In this document: in pieces, positions 43,602 to 52,869 of the stretch | How the letters are laid out: every line of letters starts with the position of its first letter | Numbering within the stretch: the first letter of the stretch is position 1 | Origin: CAYSUS01 sp964434165 | GTDB taxonomy: Bacteria; Planctomycetota; Planctomycetia; Pirellulales; Thermoguttaceae | Assembly (NCBI GenBank): GCA_964434165.1 | Contig: CAYSUS010000012.1 | Coordinates: forward strand, 30,849 to 94,848 | Length of the DNA stretch: 64,000 nt | Reading direction: 5' to 3' | Notes under the pieces: generated by a model | What the model was told of the DNA's origin: nothing | What the model saw: the letters and a program-made list of their open reading frames with translations, nothing else | Database searches by the model: none | Program-made: the position numbers and the translations under genes

Positions 43602-45251
43602 TCAGTCGCCGGCTGGGCCGGGCCGGGGGTCGGCCGCTTCTGCCGGTTCCTTGGACCGCAGGAAGACCACGCCTTGCGCGTCGGCGTAAACGGGAACCCA
43701 CCGCGCGTGCCGCTCCGCCGAGGCGGCCAGGATGGGCTGATTGGCGCGGTCCACGACCAACAGGCTCACCCCCAGGCGGTCCAGCACGGCGGGCCAGCCG
43801 GCCAAGCCCTGGCGCACCAGTTGGTAGCAACGCCAGACTTCCGGCGGAATCACGTGGACGTTGGACGTGACCACGGGCTCCAGCCCGGGCGGCCCGTCGA
43901 AGATGAGCCAGTCGCCCCACCACTGCGGAGTGAAGACGAGGCCATCGGGCGGTTGCTCGCGCAGGAACGCGCTGACACCGAGCGGAGTTTCCCGTCCGTA
44001 GAGCCGCTCGGGCGATCTCACGCCGTTTCCCACCGCGCGCATCCCGGTCGGCGAGAGCGCAAAGGCGACCCAGACCGCCAGGACGCACAGAAGCGACACC
44101 TGAAACGACCGACCCGGCGGGAGCACGATCTCGCCGTCGGGCCGAGCTTGTGGCGAAGGAGATTCAGGCCGCGAAAAGCGAGATGGATACGCGATGTGGA
44201 GAAGCTCGGACAAGTGGGGGAGCAGGACGGCGGTGTACACCACCGCGTACCACCATATCATGCGCACCCCGACCGCCGCCGCGATGGCGAACAGCCCCAG
44301 CAGCAGCGCATGGGCCGCGTCCACGGGGCGGCGGCTGACGCGGAGCAGCACCACCATCCCCACCAGCGAAAGGGCAAACTCCATCCCCCCCACGCCGACG
44401 ACGGACAGCGACTGCCATTCGGTAAGGTCTTGGAGGTTGGGATTGCCGGAGAAGCCGATGGCGAACGTCAGGAGTCGCGGGCCGTACGGGTTCAGGAGCG
44501 TGGCTGCCGCGCCGGCGGCGCCCAGCCCCAGCCACCGCAGCGTCAGGGGATCGGCCAGGGCCCTGCGCGCGCTGCGCTCGGCCACGGCCGCCTCGATCAG
44601 GGAGCCCAGGAAGAAGCATCCGAGCACGGCCAGCCCAGTCAGGAACGACCCGTGCAGGTTGGCCCAGGCTGCCATCAGCAGCGGGGTTCCTATCCAGAGG
44701 GGCAGGAACCGGGGGCGCGTTTCGCCCAGCCGCCGACCGTCGAACGCCCCGCAGGCCACGATGAGCAGAAGAAGGGTCGCAAACAGAAGGCCCCCGAAGT
44801 TCTCAGGGCGAATCGTGGTGAGCCGGCTGAAGCCCAGGGCGAGGACCGCGGCGGTCCCCAGCAGCGACAGGCCCAGGCTGCGCGTCTGGAGGAAGAAGGC
44901 GCGCGCGAGCACGACGTACGTCATCACCGCTACGACGGCGAACAAGGTGGAGAGCGCCTCGGGGCCGCCGGCGCGCTCGACCGCCGCCAGCAGCACCTGC
45001 GAGAGCCAGGAGGAGTCCACCACCGCGACGCCTTGGGCCGGGGGGCAGAACGGATCCTCGGCGGGGATCGCGCGATGATCGAGCATCCACCGCCCGTAGT
45101 TCACGTGCAGCCAGAGGTCCGTCGCGCGCAGCGGCAGGCTGTTGAAGAATACGAACAGCACGCCGAACATCGCCGCCGCCACCAGATGCATGGGGCGGGC
45201 GGCGAGACGGGGATCGAGCTTGGGCGTGAAAACCGGGTCTTCGGCGGCCAT
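43602..45251 (-). CDS. polytopic membrane protein of exosortase cluster
   Basis: 549 residues. About ten or more hydrophobic segments run from residue 20 to 400, with a first periplasmic loop carrying DLWLHVNYGRWML and DPFCPP, and a soluble C-terminal domain (about 430-549) with QWWGDWLIFDGPP and VSLLVVDRANQP. The layout resembles GT-C type glycosyltransferases, but no catalytic motif is certain. A role in surface polysaccharide or protein modification is inferred from its position. It follows the giant TPR gene by 17 bp in the exosortase cluster. Confidence 0.65.
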   Translation of the reverse strand: MAAEDPVFTPKLDPRLAARPMHLVAAAMFGVLFVFFNSLPLRATDLWLHVNYGRWMLDHRAIPAEDPFCPPAQGVAVVDSSWLSQVLLAAVERAGGPEALSTLFAVVAVMTYVVLARAFFLQTRSLGLSLLGTAAVLALGFSRLTTIRPENFGGLLFATLLLLIVACGAFDGRRLGETRPRFLPLWIGTPLLMAAWANLHGSFLTGLAVLGCFFLGSLIEAAVAERSARRALADPLTLRWLGLGAAGAAATLLNPYGPRLLTFAIGFSGNPNLQDLTEWQSLSVVGVGGMEFALSLVGMVVLLRVSRRPVDAAHALLLGLFAIAAAVGVRMIWWYAVVYTAVLLPHLSELLHIAYPSRFSRPESPSPQARPDGEIVLPPGRSFQVSLLCVLAVWVAFALSPTGMRAVGNGVRSPERLYGRETPLGVSAFLREQPPDGLVFTPQWWGDWLIFDGPPGLEPVVTSNVHVIPPEVWRCYQLVRQGLAGWPAVLDRLGVSLLVVDRANQPILAASAERHARWVPVYADAQGVVFLRSKEPAEAADPRPGPAGD

Positions 45252-45268
45252 GGAGCGGGCGGCGGGGC

Positions 45269-48200
45269 TTACGGCGATTCAACGGCGGGGGGCGCGAGCG
45301 TGCTGAGCACACGACGCGCCTCGGCGGCCTGTTCGTCCGAAAGGCCCAGCTTGAGCGCCTTTTCCAGAAGGCCGCGGGCGGCTTCGGGCTGCTTCTCGTC
45401 CACGTAAACGAGTCCGAGCTGGTAGATCAGCATGGGGACGTCCGGCTTGGACGCCAGGGCCTCTTGCAGCAGGGCCTTGGCGTCGGCCGTGCGTCCGCCG
45501 AGCCGATAGACCGACGCCAGGGTGTCCACGAAGTTGACGGGCAGCTCGGCGGGGGACGCGCCGCCGCGAGCCTGCTCGGCCACGCGGATCGCTTCCTCCG
45601 GATCGCCCAGGTGGTGGGCGAGGAGCCAGGCCAGGTTGTTGGCCGCGGTCATGCTGGTCGGCCGCTGCTGGAGGACGGCCGCGAAATGGTCGCGGGCCTC
45701 GGCCAGGAGCTGGGGATCGGACTTCTCGCGACCCAGCAGCGCGGCCGACTCGCCGAGGATCAGGTGGAGGGACAGCTTCTCCTGCTCGCCGGCCAGGCCC
45801 ATGGCCCTTTGCCACCACACTCTCGCGATCTCGGCTTGTTGTGCGCGGTAGAACGCCTGGCCCAGCGCCACGCAGACCCGGAAGTCCGGCTCCGCGCCGG
45901 CGACCTCGTCGGCGAGTTTCTTCGCCTCGTCGAGCTGGTCGCTGCGGATCAGCAGTCCGATCTCGGCGGCGGCCAGCCTGAGGTCGTCGGGCACCTGCTC
46001 CCGGCCCTCGCGGTACGCCTGGCGGGCCTTCTCGGGCCGGCCTTCCGTCGCATACGCCTCGGCGAGCAGGAGGTAGGCAGGGATCGCCTTGGGGCGCCGC
46101 TGGATCAACTCCTCGAGCACGCCGACGGCCTCGGCCGGCCGGCCAAGGCCCTCGAGGGCCTTGGCCTTCAGAAGCTCGGCGTTCCACGCGCCGGGGCGGA
46201 GCCGGAGCAGCGTCTCGCAGTGCTCCAGGGCGTCGGCGTACTGCCTGGTGGCAAGCTCGGCCGACGCGGCCAGGGCCAACGACGGGATGTGCCCGGGGCT
46301 GAGCTCCAGGGCCTTGCGGGTCTCGATGACGGCTTGATCGGGCCGGCCCTGAAGGAGCCACACCGCGCCCTTGAAGAACGGGATGGCGGGACTGGAAGGC
46401 CGGGCGCGTCCCAGCCGGTCGAGGACGGCCATACCCTCGGCGTGCCGGTTCAATCGCACCAGGAGATCGGCCTTGGCGAGCAAGAGCCCGGGGTCGTTGG
46501 GGTGCTCCTCGAGCAACTGCCCCGCCTTGTCCAGCGCCACGGCCGGCGACTGGTCGCGGGCGATCTGCGAGAGCGATTGCATGAGGAGGAGCGCGGAGGG
46601 GCCGCGCAGCGAGGTGACGTCGAGCGAGTCCGAGACGTGCTCCAGTGCCGCGTCGAATTCGCCTTGCGCGGCGGCGACCTGGCCGCGGAGCAGGCTGAGG
46701 AAGCCGCTGCCCGACGCCGCCTCCTCGGCCGACTCCAGGCTCGCGGCCGCCCCTTGCAGGTCCTGCTGTTTCCACTGCACGGCCGCCTCGAGCACGCCCG
46801 CCGCGGCGGCGGAGGTGGGATCGTCGCGGAGCAGCTTGATCGGCTCGAGGGCCTCTTCCGGCCTTCCCGCGGCCAAGAGCGCGCGAGCCGTGAAACCGGC
46901 GACCAGCAGCCGATCCTCCTTGGATTCGGCCTCGGACTGGAGCCGGTCGAGCAAAGCAAGTGCCTCATCGGCGCGGCGATTGCCCAGGCGCCAGGCCGCG
47001 AGGAGCAACTGGGAACGGAGGTCGTCGGGGTTCTGCGAGGCGAACTTCTCGATCAGCGTGTCGGCCTCGTCCGTCTTGCCCGCCTTGCGAAGCATCGCGG
47101 CCTGGAGCGACGCCAAGCGCAGGTCCTCGGGGGATTTCTCGCGTGCCTCGGCCAGCGCCGCTTCGGCGGCCTCGTCCTGTCCCGTGGCCACGAGATAGGG
47201 GACGACCAGGGCCCACGCCCGGGCCTCCGAATCGGTCCCTTTCAGCTTCTCGATCAACGGCTGGGCCTCGTCCCAGCGACGCATGCCGAGAAGCGCCCTG
47301 AGCTTGCCGAGGTGGATCTGCTCGGTCGAGGCCATGTTCTGATCCACCCAGGCGCGCTCCTCGGCCTTGAGCTGTTCGATCTCGACCTCCAGGGCGTTCA
47401 ACTGGGGCAGGGCGTCGCTCCACTGGCCGAGGGCCAGGTAAACGCTCGCCAGGGCGCTGCGCACGGGGATGGTATTGCCCAACCCGGCCTGGGCTGCGGT
47501 GAAGCTTTCCAGGGCGCGGCGCAGTCTTCCCTGGCCCGCCGCGACGGCGCCGGACAGGAGGTGTCCCCAGCCCGACGACCGCTCCGACTGGAGCAGCGCG
47601 GTCAGGTGCGGCTGGGCCTCGGCGAACCGGCCGGCGCGGACGCGAAGCCGCGCCGCGAGCAGGTGCAGGTCGAGCGCTTCATCCCGGCGCTCCTCGGGCA
47701 GCTCCGCGGCGGCGGCGAGTCCGCGGTTGAGCGTTTCCAGGGCCTGCTCGGTCTCTCCGGCCGCGACGCTCGCCAGGGCCGACTGGTAATACACGACCGG
47801 CTGGGCGTCGTCGGATTCGATGGACTTGCGGCGGACGGCCTCGGCCCGACGGGCGAGGTCCGCGCGCCGCGCCAGCGCCACGCCGGCATCGGCGGGCAGT
47901 GGGAACTTGGAGCGCAGCGACCACTCGATGCGGCTGACCGAGACGGCCAGATCGCCGCCGAGGTCGGGATGCGCTTCGAGGAGAATCTCGCAGGCGGCAA
48001 TCGCCTCCTCGGCGCGGCGCTGGGCCGCGTCGGCGTCGGGCGCGAGCTCGACGGCCTGGTCGAAGAGTGCCCGCGCGGCTCGTAGCTCCGCGTCGGAAAG
48101 CGACTCCCTCTGCTCGTCCTCCATCTTCGCCGGCAACCGGCACGCCTTCTGAAGGACCTCCTGGCGTCGCTCGGGCCGGTTGGTCGCCTCGTAGTGATTC

Positions 48201-48757
48201 GAGGCGAGTCTGAGCGTTCGAAACGCGTAGGGCGAAGTGGCGCTCTCCAAGCGCTCGATCAGCTCATCGGCCCGCTTGACCTTCTTCTGCTCGACTGCGC
48301 GCCAGGTGAGCAGGAACAGGGCGTCGGGGTTGTCCGGCTCCTGCTTCTCGACGCGGGCGGCCACCTGCGCGGCGTTGGCCATGCGGCCGCTCCGCATGTA
48401 GATGTCGAGGAGCTTCTTCTGGAGCTCGAGGTCCTCGGGCCGAAGCGCGGCCGCGGCATCCAGTTGGCCGAGCGCGCTGGGGACGTTGGCGTACGAGGCC
48501 CGCGAGTCCTGCGACTTCGCTTCTTCCAGGAAGACCTCGGCCAGGGCCATCCGGCCCTCGAAATGCTCCGGGTACTTGGAGAGAAGCGACTGCAGGTTGA
48601 TCTTCGCCGCGCGCGGGTTTTCGGCCTGAAGCGCGGCCTGCGCCCGGTCCCAGTAGTAGTCGGGCTGGCTCCGTTGCCAACTGCGGTACCCGACCCAGGC
48701 GACACCCAGCAGGATGAGGACGAGGACGACGCGGACGGCAATTCGGGTCTTGGACAT
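45269..48757 (-). CDS. giant TPR protein of exosortase cluster
   Basis: 1162 residues from ATG 48757; GTG 48769 abuts GGGAGG and is unlikely. An N-terminal membrane segment (about 8-25) is followed by tetratricopeptide-like repeats along the whole length, for example PAAKINLQSLLSKYPEHFEG, LRPEDLELQKKLLDIYMRSG and AANNLAWLLAHHLGDPEEAI. It resembles the TPR protein at 17695-21924 in layout. Large TPR proteins are a regular part of PEP-CTERM/exosortase polysaccharide loci (PrsT-type), though this one lacks a lipobox. It lies 103 bp after the EpsI gene and 17 bp before the polytopic protein. Confidence 0.85.
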   Translation of the reverse strand: MSKTRIAVRVVLVLILLGVAWVGYRSWQRSQPDYYWDRAQAALQAENPRAAKINLQSLLSKYPEHFEGRMALAEVFLEEAKSQDSRASYANVPSALGQLDAAAALRPEDLELQKKLLDIYMRSGRMANAAQVAARVEKQEPDNPDALFLLTWRAVEQKKVKRADELIERLESATSPYAFRTLRLASNHYEATNRPERRQEVLQKACRLPAKMEDEQRESLSDAELRAARALFDQAVELAPDADAAQRRAEEAIAACEILLEAHPDLGGDLAVSVSRIEWSLRSKFPLPADAGVALARRADLARRAEAVRRKSIESDDAQPVVYYQSALASVAAGETEQALETLNRGLAAAAELPEERRDEALDLHLLAARLRVRAGRFAEAQPHLTALLQSERSSGWGHLLSGAVAAGQGRLRRALESFTAAQAGLGNTIPVRSALASVYLALGQWSDALPQLNALEVEIEQLKAEERAWVDQNMASTEQIHLGKLRALLGMRRWDEAQPLIEKLKGTDSEARAWALVVPYLVATGQDEAAEAALAEAREKSPEDLRLASLQAAMLRKAGKTDEADTLIEKFASQNPDDLRSQLLLAAWRLGNRRADEALALLDRLQSEAESKEDRLLVAGFTARALLAAGRPEEALEPIKLLRDDPTSAAAAGVLEAAVQWKQQDLQGAAASLESAEEAASGSGFLSLLRGQVAAAQGEFDAALEHVSDSLDVTSLRGPSALLLMQSLSQIARDQSPAVALDKAGQLLEEHPNDPGLLLAKADLLVRLNRHAEGMAVLDRLGRARPSSPAIPFFKGAVWLLQGRPDQAVIETRKALELSPGHIPSLALAASAELATRQYADALEHCETLLRLRPGAWNAELLKAKALEGLGRPAEAVGVLEELIQRRPKAIPAYLLLAEAYATEGRPEKARQAYREGREQVPDDLRLAAAEIGLLIRSDQLDEAKKLADEVAGAEPDFRVCVALGQAFYRAQQAEIARVWWQRAMGLAGEQEKLSLHLILGESAALLGREKSDPQLLAEARDHFAAVLQQRPTSMTAANNLAWLLAHHLGDPEEAIRVAEQARGGASPAELPVNFVDTLASVYRLGGRTADAKALLQEALASKPDVPMLIYQLGLVYVDEKQPEAARGLLEKALKLGLSDEQAAEARRVLSTLAPPAVESP

Positions 48758-48860
48758 GACTGGAAACACCTCCCTTGCGGCAAGATCATGGCGGGTCGAT
48801 CGCTTCTCGGTATCTCCGTGCCGGCTCGAAGCGTGGGCGGCCGGCGGTTGCGGGGTCGCC

Positions 48861-49544
48861 TCACGGCTCCACGTTGACGTAGGTGACCGGCGTGCGGCGG
48901 CTGCCGCGGACGGCGTCGTCCGGCAGGAGGTCCCGCACCGCCTCGTCGAGCAGCGCCACGAACCGGCTGGCCGACTCGACGTCTCCCGGGCCGGTTTCCG
49001 GGGCGAAAACCTCGATGGTCACGCTGGACGGTCGCCGCCGCGCCCGCTGGTACAGGCGCTGGACGGTGTCGGCGGAGCCGGCGGGCGGCGACAACGTGTA
49101 GTACCAGTAGAACACCCGCTGGAAGTCGCCCAGTCGGCCGTACCGATACTGCTGGACCGGGGCGTCGCCGCCGGGGAGCGGCAGTTCGCGGCGCGCGCGG
49201 GGGTCTTCCGGCTTGCCCGACACCGCCATGCAGACCTCCGGATGGTGCCCGCGGTCCTCGCCGTCCCGGGAGTAGACGATCCACACCTGCAGGGCCTGGT
49301 TGCGCTCCGGGAGCACGTACTCGCGCTGGAGATGCTCGTCGGCGTAGAGCGAGCGGGGGTCGCGGATGGGGACGTCTCTCCCCCGCCAATCGCCGATCTG
49401 CCGGGAAAGCTCGGCGAGCGGCCTGGCGAGCGGCACCCAGGGCAGGGGGCCGGCCGCCTGGAGGTGCCGTTGCAGGGCGACCTGGCCGACCAGACCAAGG
49501 GTCAGAAGCGCCGCCACCAGGGAAGATCGGACTGCGAGCGTCAT
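48861..49544 (-). CDS. EpsI-family exosortase-associated protein
   Basis: 227 residues. ATG 49544 overlaps the exosortase stop by 4 bp. A membrane segment (about 8-26) anchors a periplasmic domain with WRGRDVPI, QVWIVYSRDGEDRGHHPEVCM and VFYWYYTLSPPAG, the pattern of EpsI domains that occur next to or fused with exosortases. The EpsI cysteine in PEVCM is conserved. It probably assists exosortase function or polysaccharide export. Co-translated with the exosortase. Confidence 0.85.
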   Translation of the reverse strand: MTLAVRSSLVAALLTLGLVGQVALQRHLQAAGPLPWVPLARPLAELSRQIGDWRGRDVPIRDPRSLYADEHLQREYVLPERNQALQVWIVYSRDGEDRGHHPEVCMAVSGKPEDPRARRELPLPGGDAPVQQYRYGRLGDFQRVFYWYYTLSPPAGSADTVQRLYQRARRRPSSVTIEVFAPETGPGDVESASRFVALLDEAVRDLLPDDAVRGSRRTPVTYVNVEP

Positions 49545-50545
49545 GATGCGTGGGACGTGCCTTCGGGTCGCCGGGCCGCGGCCAGGCGATCCTCGATCCT
49601 TGCCAGGAGGGCCGCCACGGCCACGAGGATCGCCGCGGCCAGGAGGATCACGGCCATGCCTTCCAGGGTGTGATAGACGCCTTCGGCCCACTTTGCGCCG
49701 AAGAGCTGCGCGATGAATCCGGTCAGCACCACGCGCAGGCTGTTCGCGGCGACCGCCACGGGAAGGGCCAGCAGCCCGAGGGTCCACCGGAACGCGGAAC
49801 CGCGACCGCTGAGGTGGCCCATCGCCACGGCCAGAGCGAGCATCGCCGTGAGCTGGCGCAGCCCGCTGCACGCTTCGCCGACTTCCATCGAGTAGTTCGT
49901 CAGGTGGAGGACGTTGCCTTCGCGGAACACGGTGGTCCCGAACAGATCCAGCATCTCCGCCGAGATGGCGCTGACGATTTGCTGCATGGCGACGGCGATC
50001 GGCTGGTACCATCGCATCGGCAAGGGCGACATGAAGACGAGAAACAGGGCGGCGAAGCCGTACGCCCGGTTCGCCTTGGACCCGCCCACGGCGAGCAGAA
50101 CCCCCCGCAGCACGCAGATCAAGGCCAGCACGTCGATCAACAGGATTCCGTAGAACCATGCGAACGCGTGAAGCAGCATTCCCAGGATCACTTCGGCCAG
50201 CCCCGCGACCGTCTCGCGCGAAGTGACGTCCCGCCGCACCGGCGTTCCGAACCGCCGCCATGCGCGCCAGGCGAACCAGAGGCTCAACAGCGGCACGAAG
50301 AAGCCGTGCGAGTAGTTGGGATCGACGCTCCAGACGGCAACCAAGTTCCTGGCCGAGTCCCAGAAAAGGGCCGCGATCAGCCCCAGCGAAAGGACCAGAA
50401 GCGCCGCGGAAACGGCCGAGCGGCGGTCTCGCGCGGGAAACGCCCGATGCCGCGAGCGCCGGCCGGCCGTCCTGGATCGGCCGGTCCTCGGGCGGGACTT
50501 GCCCGCGCCGCTTCGGATCGAAGAAGCCTGTTCTCTCACCGCCAT
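49541..50545 (-). CDS. xrt: exosortase
   Basis: 334 residues. A basic N-terminus of about 45 residues precedes an eight-helix membrane protein. NYSHGFFVPLLSLWFAW (77-93) is the family start. Catalytic residues are C226 in EACSGLRQL, R271 in NSLRVVLTGF and H292 in YHTLEGM, all present. Exosortases are transpeptidase-like enzymes that process PEP-CTERM signals during export across the inner membrane. At least three PEP-CTERM substrates are encoded in the window (871, 32847, 62006). The extended basic N-terminus is unusual. The subclass cannot be told by eye. Confidence 0.95.
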   Translation of the reverse strand: MAVREQASSIRSGAGKSRPRTGRSRTAGRRSRHRAFPARDRRSAVSAALLVLSLGLIAALFWDSARNLVAVWSVDPNYSHGFFVPLLSLWFAWRAWRRFGTPVRRDVTSRETVAGLAEVILGMLLHAFAWFYGILLIDVLALICVLRGVLLAVGGSKANRAYGFAALFLVFMSPLPMRWYQPIAVAMQQIVSAISAEMLDLFGTTVFREGNVLHLTNYSMEVGEACSGLRQLTAMLALAVAMGHLSGRGSAFRWTLGLLALPVAVAANSLRVVLTGFIAQLFGAKWAEGVYHTLEGMAVILLAAAILVAVAALLARIEDRLAAARRPEGTSHAS

Positions 50546-50767
50546 TGGTGGTGCCCGCCTTGCGCAAGGGCTCGATCAATCCACGGCTGCACTTGCCGGA
50601 CCAGAACCCCGGGGTTTTCCAGCGCGGGCTCATCCTTGCGCACGCGCGACGGCGGGCCGGAGTTCTTCCTCGACCGGGGCTGCCGGATTGGCAACCCTGG
50701 TCGCCGCCGACCCGCCCGCCGGACGGGGCGAACGGGGCCGGGCCGCCCGGGGCGAAGGTTCCCCCCG

Positions 50768-52285
50768 CTAGCCCCGCGACTTCGCGCCGCCGTTGAGCTT
50801 AATGTTGTACTTGCGGATCTTGTTGTAGAGGGTGACGCGGCTAATGCCCAGGGCGCGGGCAGCCGCCGATCGGTTGAAGTCCGTGGCCTTGAGCATGCGC
50901 TCGATCACCTCGACCTCGCTGTGGGCGACTTGCGTGGCGAGTTCGGAGGCGGGGCGGACGGAATCGGCCTCGTCTCGCGCACGCTCCGCCTCGCGGATCA
51001 GGTCGGCCGAGAAGGACCGCGGCTGGAGGACACTGTCGCGGCAGTAGAGCACGGCGCAGTGGACCTCGTTTCGCAGCTCTCGGATATTCCCGGGCCAACG
51101 ATACGCCTTGAGGAGGTCGACGGCCAGGGGATCGATTCGCGGCGGCGAGAGATCGTTCTTGGAGCAGCATTCCTCGACCATCGAAACGATCAGCCACACG
51201 ATGTCCCGCGGGCGACTGCGGAGCGGCGGCAGATCGAAGCGGAACTGCTTGAGACGGAAGTACAGGTCGGCACGGAAGCACTTCTCCGCCACAAGACGCT
51301 CGAGATCCACGTTCGAGGTGGCGACGACCCGGGTCTTGACGGTCCTCGTGTCGTTCGAGCCGAGCGGCTCGAACTCCCCGGTCTCCAGCACGCGCAGCAG
51401 CTTGGCCTGCTGGAGCATGTCCAGGGTGTCGATCTCCTCCAGCACGATCGTTCCGCCGTCGGCGACCTCGAACTTGCCGACCTTGGTCCGGTCGGCACCC
51501 GTGAAGGCGCCTCTGACGTGCCCGAACAATTCGCTGGACATCAACTCGTTGGGCAGGGCGCCGCAACTGACGCGGAGGCACTCCCGCCCCGCGCGCGGCG
51601 ACAGGTCGTGGATGATCTTGGCCAACGTGGTCTTGCCGGTCCCGGTCTCGCCCATCAGCAGCACGTTGTAATCGTGGCGCGCGGCCACGCCGATCTGCTC
51701 GATGACCGGGAACAGCGAAGGCGTGTAGGTGCGAAACTCGCTATCACGCCCGCGCACGGTTCGGTAACCGTCGTTCCAGTTCGCCCTCAGGGCTTCCTGG
51801 GCGCGACTCGGCGCGCCGATCATTGCCGCGAGGCCGTCGCCTCCGGCCCACGGCCAGCGGGCGATCCCGAGCAGCGCGTGATCGGCCAGGATGGCCCGCT
51901 CGCTGGGAACCCCGTGCTCGACCAGCCCGAAAAGCGATCCAGCTCCGCCGCGACTGCCTGCCCCGTTCGACCAGAGCTCATCGAGCTTCCTCCAGGCCGA
52001 GTCAGAGCGAAGGTCGAGCAGGTAGCACCCGTCGCTCTCGGAGGCCAGGGTCTCCGCGCTCCAGTCGGCCAGCGGAATCTGGTGAAGATCCGCGTCCATC
52101 GAAGACGACAAAGACCTCTCGACGCCGTGTGCCAGCGCGACATCGTCGGTCACGACGCACACACCGCGGAGCTTGCCCGCGCTCAATTGCCCATGGTTTC
52201 TTTCACAGTTCTCCTTTTCAGCCAAGTCAAAATCGGACGCGCCCGCGCGACTCGTCGGGGCGACGGCATCTCTTGTACTGCCCAT
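50768..52285 (-). CDS. sigma-54-dependent transcriptional activator
   Basis: 505 residues from ATG 52285 (AGGATGTGACC upstream). The N-terminal 190 residues hold no recognisable receiver; a degenerate receiver-like region (GVCVVTDDVALAHGVERSLS) may be present. The AAA+ domain has Walker A GETGTGKTT (212-220) and GAFTGA (259-264), which contacts sigma-54, and LPPLRSRPRDI. A Fis-type helix-turn-helix near the C-terminus (RSAAARALGISRVTLYNK) binds enhancer DNA. PrsR-type activators of this class control PEP-CTERM/EPS genes in other bacteria. Here it sits upstream of exosortase and may act at the sigma-54 promoter of flp. Confidence 0.88.
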   Translation of the reverse strand: MGSTRDAVAPTSRAGASDFDLAEKENCERNHGQLSAGKLRGVCVVTDDVALAHGVERSLSSSMDADLHQIPLADWSAETLASESDGCYLLDLRSDSAWRKLDELWSNGAGSRGGAGSLFGLVEHGVPSERAILADHALLGIARWPWAGGDGLAAMIGAPSRAQEALRANWNDGYRTVRGRDSEFRTYTPSLFPVIEQIGVAARHDYNVLLMGETGTGKTTLAKIIHDLSPRAGRECLRVSCGALPNELMSSELFGHVRGAFTGADRTKVGKFEVADGGTIVLEEIDTLDMLQQAKLLRVLETGEFEPLGSNDTRTVKTRVVATSNVDLERLVAEKCFRADLYFRLKQFRFDLPPLRSRPRDIVWLIVSMVEECCSKNDLSPPRIDPLAVDLLKAYRWPGNIRELRNEVHCAVLYCRDSVLQPRSFSADLIREAERARDEADSVRPASELATQVAHSEVEVIERMLKATDFNRSAAARALGISRVTLYNKIRKYNIKLNGGAKSRG

Positions 52286-52869
52286 TTCGGTCACATCCTG
52301 CAGGGTTCGCGAGTCTGTCGAGGACAACGGATGATCTCGAAAGCGCGACCGCCAGCTTTGAACCGCGCAATCTGCCTCCCAGCGGGGAACGGTACATTCG
52401 GTCTTATCCGCAATGCCTGAATATGGCAACAGATCGGCGCTTGAGGAGACGTTCCCGTCAGAAGACGAAAGCAGGAGGCCGCGAAATCGCTTCCGAAGCG
52501 CCGATGCGACGCCTCCAATCGTCGCGAGCCTCCAACTCGCTACTACTTATAGCGGATGTTTGGACGCAGTCAAGCGGGGGTAACCGGGTCCTCGCGACAA
52601 TGCGAATCGGCGTTGAGCGGAAAGACAGGTCGGATACGGGCAGTTTGCCGGCCGGCGGACCGGCCCATAATCCTTCAATTCGGCAAGCGGGAACTCGACA
52701 GTGTCCGAAGACCGCGCCGGATGCCGCCATGACTTCCGCTCCTAGGTGGGGGGTAAGAAACGGAAACCAGGTGCCCAAGAGTGTCAATCTGGCCGAACAT
52801 GTTGGCGCAAATTGGATGGCATGTCCGACACTCCGTCGAACAAGAGTACGCGGTCGCGGTATGGGGGGA
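52286..52869. other. intergenic region upstream of the sigma-54 activator
   Basis: 584 bp between the activator and the M48 gene, with the promoter at 52546-52573. No other feature is supported. Confidence 0.6.
52546..52573 (-). promoter_or_regulatory. promoter for the sigma-54 activator gene
   Basis: On the minus strand TTGACT (52573-52568), 16-bp spacer, TATAAG (52551-52546). The leader to ATG 52285 is about 255 nt. Confidence 0.55.

Noticed and set aside
49550..52420. Plus-strand open frame of about 950 codons
   Set aside because: Antisense to exosortase and the sigma-54 activator with no domain.
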